DNA from: Gammaproteobacteria bacterium
GTDB lineage: Bacteria > Pseudomonadota > Gammaproteobacteria > SZUA-229
Direction of reading: 5' to 3'
DNA: 16,014 nt
Assembly: GCA_023136715.1 (NCBI GenBank)
Contig: JAGLQT010000196.1
Coordinates: 1 to 16,014, forward strand
Both the position numbers and the translations under genes were made by a program. The notes under the pieces were generated by a model, which saw nothing but the letters and a program-made list of their open reading frames with translations, was not told the DNA's origin and searched no databases. Below, piece after piece: positions 7,506 through 14,018 of the stretch; position 1 is the stretch's first letter; each line of letters begins with the position of its first letter.

Positions 7506-8396
7506 TTATCCGACAGTAAAAAAATTAGGCAGATTTAAAACTGCGTCTTTGAATAATGAATGCAAAGGAAGAACATTGCTTTCATGACTAACGCTGTCAG
7601 TGCTCCATATGTTACGAACACCCGCTTGTATCAAATACTCTTTTGCATCATTAGCAAACAAGGCATGAGTAACCAGTACATCGACATGTTTTGCATTCTT
7701 TAACAAACATTTTTCAATGGCAACTGACAATGTATGACCACTACTTACAATATCATCAACTAATACAATTGAACGTCCGTGTAAATTAATTTCAGGTAAA
7801 GTGATCTCGACTTTTTTGTCGCCTGTGCGTATTTTTTCGCATACACCATAGGTCCATTGATTTGGTTTCGCGACGGCACTGACCCATTGCTCTGATTCGC
7901 AGTCAGGTCCCAGCAATACTGGATCCTTAAAATGTTCTCGCAGAAACTCTGCCATCAAGGTGGTTGCGGACAAGGACACTGCGTGTGTAGCTGGTATCGC
8001 TTGTTCAAGGTACTGGATTCGATGCAGATGTGGATCTACGGTAATAACATTATCAAATAAATCAGCAAGAAAATTACCAACAATTTGTTGACTAATTGAT
8101 TCGCCAGGCTGGAACGCTTTGTCCTGGCGCATATAACAGAGATAAGGCGCAACCAGGGTTAGTGTTTTTGCACCCAATTCACGTGCAGTTTTTGCCGCAA
8201 GTAATAACTCCACCAATTTTTCATTCGGCTGATTAAGGCTAAAGCAAATTATGACATGCTCAGGTAAGTTGGCTGGCAAAGTAAGTTTGCATTCACCATC
8301 AGGAAAACGGTGCCGTTGTATTATCTGGCAGGGTATTTTTAATGCGCCCGCCAGGTTGCGTGACTGCATTTCATAATCATCAAAGCCAAGCAGCAT
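7506..8396 (-). CDS. Ribose-phosphate pyrophosphokinase (PRPP synthetase) family protein, short archaeal-like form
   Basis: Family members join ATP and ribose 5-phosphate to give PRPP and AMP. I choose ATG 8396 (296 residues); a TTG one codon earlier is also possible. Landmarks are FPDGE at 31-35, the ATP-loop-like RQDKAF at 90-95 with GESIS at 98-102, DPHLH at 121-125 (usually DLH in Prs), LLGPDCESEQW at 161-171, the Lys-Arg pair region CEKIRTG at 186-192 with K188 as the likely catalytic Lys, and the PRPP-binding loop VLVDDIVSSGHT at 211-222. Housekeeping bacterial Prs is usually about 315 residues. The shorter length and the GPD / EKIR patterns look more like archaeal enzymes. Its start overlaps the stop of the phosphorylase gene by one base (TGATG), so the two are coupled. 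It is therefore probably a salvage paralogue and not the housekeeping copy. Substrate range is inferred. Confidence 0.88.
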   Translation of the reverse strand: MLLGFDDYEMQSRNLAGALKIPCQIIQRHRFPDGECKLTLPANLPEHVIICFSLNQPNEKLVELLLAAKTARELGAKTLTLVAPYLCYMRQDKAFQPGESISQQIVGNFLADLFDNVITVDPHLHRIQYLEQAIPATHAVSLSATTLMAEFLREHFKDPVLLGPDCESEQWVSAVAKPNQWTYGVCEKIRTGDKKVEITLPEINLHGRSIVLVDDIVSSGHTLSVAIEKCLLKNAKHVDVLVTHALFANDAKEYLIQAGVRNIWSTDSVSHESNVLPLHSLFKDAVLNLPNFFTVG

Positions 8397-9955
8397 CAAA
8401 ATTCCACAAATGCTTTAGGTATCTGATCTTCTTTACCAATCAGATAGCCGATATCTCGCTCGCATAATGTGAGCGCAAAATTAAAGTCCGAAGGAAACTC
8501 CGCATGAATACGATACAGCGGCTCACCCTTCTCCACTTTGTCCCCTAACTTTTTAAACAGGTCCACCCCGGCACCTTTGTCCATGGGAGCGCCTGCGAAG
8601 CGTGCAATGCGCGCCATTTGCAGATTATCAATTTCGATTACAACACCATCCGCAGGCGAAAGCACCTCATGGGTAAGCTGACCCAACTCAAACTTGTTAC
8701 TTTGTTCACCCTGGGCGCTAATTATAGCGTTCATCTTATCCAGAGCTCGACCAGAATCCAGGATGTCACGCGCGATTGCATAGCCATTGCCACCACGAAC
8801 ATCAGGATCAAACTCTAACACTCGACCCGCCAGACGTAATGCTTTTTGTCGGAGATCCGCCGGTGCTTTGGGAGAATTCTGCAGAACTTGCATTACATCA
8901 CGTGCTTCCAACACCGGTCCTATGCCAAAACCAACAGGCTGTCGGCCATCAGTGATGATAACTTCCAAGTAAATTCCAAGTTGATCAGCAACAAATTCAA
9001 ATAATTTACGTAAGCGCTGTGCTTGTCCCATGCGACGGACTTTTGCGGTAGGTCCTACAGGAATGTCGATAACTAAATGTGTTGAGCCCGCTGCCAGTTT
9101 CTTTGACAGAATTGATGCCACCATTTGCCCAAGGGAATCGATACCAAGAGGTCGCTCGACTGCAATCATAATGTCATCGGCGGGTGATAACTCGGCTTTC
9201 CCTCCCCAGGCCAAACATGCCCGATGTTTGCGTACAATGTCATGCAGCTTTTTGATATCAAGCTCCACATCCGCCAGAACCTCCATGGTATCGGCTGTGC
9301 CTGCCGGAGAGGTAATGGCGCGACTTGATGTCTTGGGAATCAACATTCCATGTGCAGCAACCATGGGTACTACTAGCATTGAAGTACGGTTACCGGGAAT
9401 ACCACCAATGCAATGTTTATCCACAACCAATGATTCATTCCAGTCCAGCTGTTCGCCGGATTCCAGCATGGCTCGTGATAAATAAAATACTTCATCACGA
9501 TCCATATCAGTTTGTCCGGTGGCTACGAGAAAAGCAGAAATTTCAGTTTTCGAATAGCGCGTGTCTGTAATATCACTGATGATATGGTGAAAGTCTTCCT
9601 GAGTCAGTCGTTCACCGGCAATTTTACGTCGCACTGCATTCATTGATGCGGGAGGTTCTGCATGTTCAATGCTTACCAGATGACCTTCGCTTATGCCTAA
9701 TTTAGCAAAGGCTTCTTCGGATAACCCCAGATCAGTGGGTGTGACAATGCTGTCATCATCAACGACATTTAATACCGCAAGAATACGCCGACCGTTTGCG
9801 CAGATTTTTACTTTGGAAAGAGCCTGAAAACCTTCTGCCCTGTAGACTTCACACTCTCGATGCAAATAGGCAACATTTTCATGGTAAGTATCAATACCTA
9901 AACGACGTAACTGGAGCGTTTCTTTGGTTGTTGTTGATTTAGATTTTGTAGCCAT
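8396..9955 (-). CDS. AMP phosphorylase / thymidine phosphorylase family protein (archaeal-like long form)
   Basis: Phosphorolytic nucleoside or nucleotide phosphorylase. The 519-residue length and the extra N-terminal domain (about 13-100) match archaeal AMP phosphorylases and the bacterial group annotated as putative thymidine phosphorylase. DeoA proper is about 440 residues and lacks this domain. Family motifs are clear: VDKHCIGGIPGNRTSMLVV at 178-196, KTSSRAITSPAGTADTMEV at 208-226, a glycine-rich GFGIGPVLEARDV at 342-354, and the C-terminal PYNP domain at about 430-485 (LSPADGVV, DKGAGVDL). Archaeal AMP phosphorylase turns nucleoside 5'-monophosphate and phosphate into base and ribose 1,5-bisphosphate. 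Whether this protein prefers AMP or thymidine cannot be settled from sequence. The start is ATG 9955; the ribosome binding site is poor. It is co-transcribed with the PRPP-synthetase-like gene that follows. Confidence 0.9.
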   Translation of the reverse strand: MATKSKSTTTKETLQLRRLGIDTYHENVAYLHRECEVYRAEGFQALSKVKICANGRRILAVLNVVDDDSIVTPTDLGLSEEAFAKLGISEGHLVSIEHAEPPASMNAVRRKIAGERLTQEDFHHIISDITDTRYSKTEISAFLVATGQTDMDRDEVFYLSRAMLESGEQLDWNESLVVDKHCIGGIPGNRTSMLVVPMVAAHGMLIPKTSSRAITSPAGTADTMEVLADVELDIKKLHDIVRKHRACLAWGGKAELSPADDIMIAVERPLGIDSLGQMVASILSKKLAAGSTHLVIDIPVGPTAKVRRMGQAQRLRKLFEFVADQLGIYLEVIITDGRQPVGFGIGPVLEARDVMQVLQNSPKAPADLRQKALRLAGRVLEFDPDVRGGNGYAIARDILDSGRALDKMNAIISAQGEQSNKFELGQLTHEVLSPADGVVIEIDNLQMARIARFAGAPMDKGAGVDLFKKLGDKVEKGEPLYRIHAEFPSDFNFALTLCERDIGYLIGKEDQIPKAFVEF

Positions 9956-9974
9956 AAATTTCTATTTTAATTAA

Positions 9975-10217
9975 ATGCTAAATAAATATAACAAAGCCAT
10001 AAATAATTTATCAAAAATTGTCAGGCGTCACTTTAACATGCTACTCCTCAACCCTTATGAAGAACAGCGAATATTAATAACAGCCCTGGTCTTCCATAAC
10101 GGTGAGACTTTTATATTAAAACTGATCAAAGACGATGAAAAACAATTACTATCTACCATGAGTATTAATGATCTTAATTTAAATATCACTTGTGAAATTA
10201 TCGCCATAACAAATTAA
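9975..10217 (+). CDS. Doubtful small hypothetical protein
   Basis: An 80-codon plus-strand frame fills the gap between the phosphorylase and ATPase genes; its stop overlaps the ATPase stop. No known domain is recognised. A shorter version from ATG 10038 (59 codons) is more compact and has a plausible alternating beta-strand pattern (RILITALVFHNGETFILKLI). Neither start has a good ribosome binding site, and the 9975 start lies within the likely minus-strand promoter region. It may be a real lineage-specific small protein or only a chance frame in AT-rich DNA. Confidence 0.3.
   Translation: MLNKYNKAINNLSKIVRRHFNMLLLNPYEEQRILITALVFHNGETFILKLIKDDEKQLLSTMSINDLNLNITCEIIAITN
9985..10014 (-). promoter_or_regulatory. 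Extended -10 promoter for the phosphorylase operon
   Basis: On the minus strand TTGATA (10014-10009) and TATATT (9990-9985) lie 18 bases apart, and TGT directly before the -10 gives an extended -10. The predicted transcript would start about 20-25 bases before ATG 9955. It overlaps the start of the doubtful plus-strand ORF at 9975. Confidence 0.5.
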
Positions 10218-12838
10218 CTACTCGTATAAATAATGCCGCGACGCACCAGCCACTTTTCAATTTCAACGGCGACTAACACCAATGAAGATAAGAGCATGCA
10301 AACAACAAGATCGAACATTGGCAAGGGCTGAGTATGGAAGATATCATTCAACGCAGGCACATAGATCACCGCTAGCTGCAATAGAAGTGTCAATATTACT
10401 GCGCCCAGCATCGGCAGGTTCGTCAATAAACCCATGCGAAACAGCGATGCAGTTTCACTGCGCACCGCCAGTGAATGAAACAGCTGTGACACGGTGAGCA
10501 CGGTAAACACCACTGTCTGCCAGTATTCGACCCCGCGCGATATTGCCCACGCCTGCGAAGCAATCGAAATACCACCGACGAACAGGCCGACCCAGATAAT
10601 GTGTTGCCACATGCCATGGGCGAAGATGTTCTCCTGCGGTGGGCGGGGCGTACGCTGCATAATACCCGGTTCAGCCGGTTCGGCGGTAAAGGCCAATCCA
10701 GGCAGGCCATCGGTGACAAGGTTGATCCACAGGATATGAATAGGTAACAGCGGGATCGGCAGACCGAGAAATGGCGCTAGAAACAGAGTCCAGATCTCGC
10801 CCGAATTGGAACTCATCGTATCCTTGATGAATTTACGAATATTGTCGAAGATCCGGCGGCCTGCCTGTACTGCATGAACAAGGGTGGCAAAGTTATTATC
10901 CAGCAAAACCATATCCGCTGCCTCACGCGCCACATCAGTCCCCTGCAAACCCATGGCTACACCAATACCGGCTCGTTTCAACGCGGGAGCATCATTGACA
11001 CCATCACCGGTCATAGCAACAAATTCACCATTTTCCTGTAAAGCTTTAACGATGCGTAATTTCTGCTCAGGTGTAACCCTTGCATAAACCCGTACCGATT
11101 CGACAAGGCGGGCAAATTTTTCATCGGATAGTTCTGCCAGCTCTTCCCCGCTCAGAATTTCCTTATCATCTTTTGCAATAGCCAGACGCTGTGCAATGGC
11201 CATAGCAGTACCTGCGTGATCACCGGTAATCATCACAGGTGTAATGCCAGCAGTTAAACAATCGGCTATCGCCTGTGGTACTTCTGGTCGTGGTGGATCA
11301 ATCAAAGCGACCAGCCCCAGAAATGTTAAATCCTGCTCAACCTTTTCAGGTTCTAGCCGCTCAGGTAACGTTGGCAGTTCACGCTTTGCAAACGCCAGCA
11401 CCCGGTAACCTTCATTGGCCAACTTTGATGCTTCAAGTAACACAGCTTCATGATCAAATGTTATTGATTCATCCATCGTTAACATCTTGTTGCACTGAAG
11501 CAGAAGCTGTTCTGGTGCACCCTTAACATAGGCAACGACACCTTCTGACATCTGGTGCAAGGTTGTCATTTGCTTGCGTTTACTGTCAAACGGGATAACC
11601 GCTATTCGAGGCTTTGTCGTCTCCAGTTCGAGCTTGTCAAAACCCGCCATATGAGCCGCTTCAAATAATGCCAGTTCGGTTGGTTCGCCAGCAGGCACCC
11701 CGTCCTTTTCGGCAACATCGTTGCTCATCGCCATTGCCTGACCCAGTTCTTCACAGACTATATTGGCATCTGCATCAGGTAACAACGCATGCCACTGGCC
11801 GTCAACATAAAGTCGTTCGACGGTCATGCGATTCTGCGTCAGCGTACCGGTCTTGTCGGTACAGATATAAGTCACTGAACCGAGCGTCTCCACTGCTGGA
11901 AGATTACGTACCAGCGCGTTGTGCCGAATCAACTTATGAGCACCGAGAGTCAGCGAGATCGTCACCACCGCTGGCAGCGCTTCCGGTATGGCAGCGACCG
12001 CCAGACTTACCGCCGTCAGGAACATCAGCATTACCGGTTGTCCCTGCAACAGTCCGGCAGTGAACACGACAGCACAAATCGCCAGTACGGAAAGCGCAAG
12101 GTAACGGCCGAAACGGCTCAGTCGCACCTGCAGTGGTGTCTTTACGCCGACCTCAGCCTGCAACATTTCAGCAATATGCCCTATCTCGGTATCCAGACCC
12201 GTTGCAATTACCACACCGATACCACGTCCGCGAGTAACCAGGCTGCTCTTGAAGGCAAGATTTCGACGTGCATCGATGGACTGCTCTGTTTCGTTTAAGG
12301 CTGCCGACTGCTTGTTAACGGGATGAGATTCACCGGTCAGCGCTGATTCATCAACCTCCATTTCTTCTACTTCAAGCAAGCGCAGATCAGCAGGAACAAT
12401 GTTACCGGCTTCAAGCACAACCACATCACCGGGCACCAATTCTACAGCTGCCAGTGTCACTGCTTGAGCATCGCGCATCGCATGAGCCTCTGGTGCTGCC
12501 ATTTCCCGTAACGCCGCTACCGCACGTTCTGCCCTGAATTCCTGTATCGCACCAATGATGGCGTTGAGCAGCACGATAACCATAATAGCAATCGTATCCT
12601 GAGGCTCACCGACGAAGCCGGATATCAGTGCTGCTGCCAGCAGCACGACAATCATGAAATCAGTAAACTGACCCAGCAATATAGCCAGCAATGAACGCCT
12701 ATGCTTTTCAGGAATGGCATTTGGGCCATTCTCATCCAGACGTTTTTGTGCTTCTTGTGTGGTGAGACCCGTTACCGAAGATTTGAGACGCAACAGGACT
12801 TCATCAGGCTCAATGTTATTCCAGATAGACGGAGGCAC
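10214..12838 (-). CDS. P-type Ca2+-transporting ATPase (PII, SERCA/PMR1-like)
   Basis: ATP-driven cation exporter of the inner membrane. Using GTG 12838 as start (874 residues): actuator TGES at 168-171, phosphorylation motif DKTGTLTQ from D328, nucleotide-binding KGAP near 439, hinge TGDGVNDAPAL at 610-620, and ten predicted membrane helices. By eye all SERCA Ca2+ side chains are present: E286 in PEALP (M4), N678 and E681 in SSNSGE (M5), N706, T709 and D710 in NLVTDG (M6), and E795 in RSETASL (M8). That favours Ca2+, possibly two ions per cycle, over Mn2+ or Na+/K+. Start choice: TTG 12853 would overlap the upstream gene by 14 bases and has no ribosome binding site; GTG 12838 has GCAGG about nine bases upstream and follows the upstream stop by one base. 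It is the last gene of the DUF211-VIT-ATPase operon. Confidence 0.93.
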   Translation of the reverse strand: MPPSIWNNIEPDEVLLRLKSSVTGLTTQEAQKRLDENGPNAIPEKHRRSLLAILLGQFTDFMIVVLLAAALISGFVGEPQDTIAIMVIVLLNAIIGAIQEFRAERAVAALREMAAPEAHAMRDAQAVTLAAVELVPGDVVVLEAGNIVPADLRLLEVEEMEVDESALTGESHPVNKQSAALNETEQSIDARRNLAFKSSLVTRGRGIGVVIATGLDTEIGHIAEMLQAEVGVKTPLQVRLSRFGRYLALSVLAICAVVFTAGLLQGQPVMLMFLTAVSLAVAAIPEALPAVVTISLTLGAHKLIRHNALVRNLPAVETLGSVTYICTDKTGTLTQNRMTVERLYVDGQWHALLPDADANIVCEELGQAMAMSNDVAEKDGVPAGEPTELALFEAAHMAGFDKLELETTKPRIAVIPFDSKRKQMTTLHQMSEGVVAYVKGAPEQLLLQCNKMLTMDESITFDHEAVLLEASKLANEGYRVLAFAKRELPTLPERLEPEKVEQDLTFLGLVALIDPPRPEVPQAIADCLTAGITPVMITGDHAGTAMAIAQRLAIAKDDKEILSGEELAELSDEKFARLVESVRVYARVTPEQKLRIVKALQENGEFVAMTGDGVNDAPALKRAGIGVAMGLQGTDVAREAADMVLLDNNFATLVHAVQAGRRIFDNIRKFIKDTMSSNSGEIWTLFLAPFLGLPIPLLPIHILWINLVTDGLPGLAFTAEPAEPGIMQRTPRPPQENIFAHGMWQHIIWVGLFVGGISIASQAWAISRGVEYWQTVVFTVLTVSQLFHSLAVRSETASLFRMGLLTNLPMLGAVILTLLLQLAVIYVPALNDIFHTQPLPMFDLVVCMLLSSLVLVAVEIEKWLVRRGIIYTSS

Positions 12839-12839
12839 C

Positions 12840-13424
12840 TTACTGGCCTGCAAACAGATAAATAAGCAGGACGGTCAACGATGCAATCAATAAAGTCTGC
12901 ATGCCGCTACGTAACCATGAGACGCCTGCAATGCTGCCAAGAAAAACACCCAGAAGAAAGATAAGGAACAGTGCAATCATAATGGCTGCATAAAGCGGTG
13001 GCACAGGCAGTGCTATACCAGCGATAGTCAGCCATATTGGCAAAAGGATCAAAAGCGAAATGATCAGCGGCGCCAGGCCATTAACCAGAGCAATCAGCAA
13101 TGGTACCCAGCGACTAGCATCTCCATACGCGCTTTCACTGAGATCACTGATCATCGCCTGCTCCAGTTTGCCCAGTGCATGTTGCCGTTCGGCAGATTCA
13201 CTAATGTAGGCACTGCTCAAGCCGCTCATGCCCAGAGCAATAGCCGCGCCCAGACAAACGCTAAAAATCACAGATAAATCGGAGGATTCACTAACAATAA
13301 ATCCGATAATGAGTCCCAGCATAGTCAGTGCACCGTCAAAGCCATTAACCACAAAATAGCGCCGCATAATATCGCGAGTCCGAGTGATATCCAGCAAAAA
13401 CTTTATCTGGCCAAGCACAGTCAT
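12840..13424 (-). CDS. VIT/CCC1-like membrane protein (TIGR00267 type)
   Basis: Small integral membrane protein of 194 residues, related to the vacuolar iron transporter / CCC1 family that moves Fe2+, Mn2+ or Ca2+. The N-terminal signature RRYFVVNGFDGALTMLGLII at 21-40 corresponds to the family's NDG(L/A) first helix. About five hydrophobic helices are visible (near 28-45, 50-72, 107-130, 142-168 and 174-192). The acidic, His-containing cytoplasmic stretch YISESAERQHALGKLEQAM at 73-91 corresponds to the metal-binding loop after helix 2 of VIT proteins. The start is ATG 13424, six bases after the DUF211 stop. The ATPase start follows directly, with spacing or overlap of a few bases, so the gene is in an operon with it. 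The GFDGALT form is one I associate with archaeal TIGR00267 proteins. The ion carried is not known. Confidence 0.8.
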   Translation of the reverse strand: MTVLGQIKFLLDITRTRDIMRRYFVVNGFDGALTMLGLIIGFIVSESSDLSVIFSVCLGAAIALGMSGLSSAYISESAERQHALGKLEQAMISDLSESAYGDASRWVPLLIALVNGLAPLIISLLILLPIWLTIAGIALPVPPLYAAIMIALFLIFLLGVFLGSIAGVSWLRSGMQTLLIASLTVLLIYLFAGQ

Positions 13425-13430
13425 AAATCT

Positions 13431-13700
13431 TTAATCAGAATCCGGTTCACTTTGAACTTCTACTTCATCAATGCTGTGGAGCGAACCACCCAGGTCATTT
13501 ATGACTGATTGAACTGCTTCAAAATCAATGGTGTTTCCTGTCACCTCTATTTGAATCGTTTCGGTGTTTTCATCGACTTCAAGCACAATCAAATGCACAC
13601 GATAATCAGCGCCTACGCTAGCAATAGTCTGTGAAAACTCAAGAGCATTCGGTTGATGGGGTTTAAGTACATCCAGAACAATTCTTTTAACATAAACCAT
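13431..13700 (-). CDS. DUF211 family protein
   Basis: Small protein of 89 residues from ATG 13700. That start is chosen because AGGCGG lies eight bases upstream and the family begins with a strand like VKRIVLDVLKPHQPN (4-18); the longer reading from 13778 adds an unrelated N-terminus. The rest follows DUF211: a ferredoxin-like alternation with IVLEVDENTETIQIEV at 38-53, DFEAVQSVINDLGGSLHSID at 59-78, and an acidic tail. DUF211 is known mainly from archaea, and its fold suggests a regulatory or ligand-binding role; no function is established to my knowledge. It leads an operon with a VIT-like transporter and a Ca2+-ATPase, so a role in metal sensing or in modulating these transporters is a reasonable inference. 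Confidence 0.85.
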   Translation of the reverse strand: MVYVKRIVLDVLKPHQPNALEFSQTIASVGADYRVHLIVLEVDENTETIQIEVTGNTIDFEAVQSVINDLGGSLHSIDEVEVQSEPDSD

Positions 13701-13794
13701 AATTTTACCGCCTAGTTTTTTAAATTCTAATCCATTTTTACTACAAAAAAGCCATGCTGATTTTCTCGCTGACCACAAGACTGCCAGTGGATAA

Positions 13795-13800
13795 ATTATA
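13795..13800 (-). promoter_or_regulatory. Possible -10 box for the DUF211-VIT-ATPase operon
   Basis: A perfect TATAAT reads on the minus strand (13800-13795), about 95 bases before ATG 13700. The expected -35 position (around 13818-13823) has only weak similarity, so an activator may be needed or the true promoter may lie elsewhere. Confidence 0.35.
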
Positions 13801-13848
13801 TATGCTTAGCTTCCTGATACACAGCCCCAGGCCTCTCCTGAAGACCTT

Positions 13849-13917
13849 ACTGGTGAAAATATATGATGTGTACTAGCAACAAAATCTATTGCTAGTAATG
13901 ATGCTAAAGTCACCAGT
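13849..13917. repeat. Concentric inverted repeats in the divergent intergenic region
   Basis: Outer arms ACTGGTGA (13849-13856) and TCACCAGT (13910-13917) and inner arms TACTAGCAA (13871-13879) and TTGCTAGTA (13889-13897) are perfect and share almost the same centre (about 13883-13884). The pieces between inner and outer arms (14 and 12 bases) do not pair well. No T-run follows either side, so it is not a simple terminator. It lies between the operon on the left and the response-regulator promoter on the right. Confidence 0.6.
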
Positions 13918-13950
13918 TTATGCTCGAATTACCTTAGTTTAATCATTGGA

Positions 13951-13977
13951 TTTACATCAAAATTAGTACTGTATAAT
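13951..13977 (+). promoter_or_regulatory. Sigma-70-like promoter for the response-regulator gene
   Basis: TTTACA (13951-13956) and a perfect TATAAT (13972-13977), with a short 15-base spacer, lie about 40 bases before the ATG at 14019. GGAGG at 14005-14009, nine bases before the ATG, is a strong ribosome binding site. Confidence 0.5.
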
Positions 13978-14018
13978 CACTACACTTTTTAGTTACTGGT
14001 CATTGGAGGCCCGCCTAA

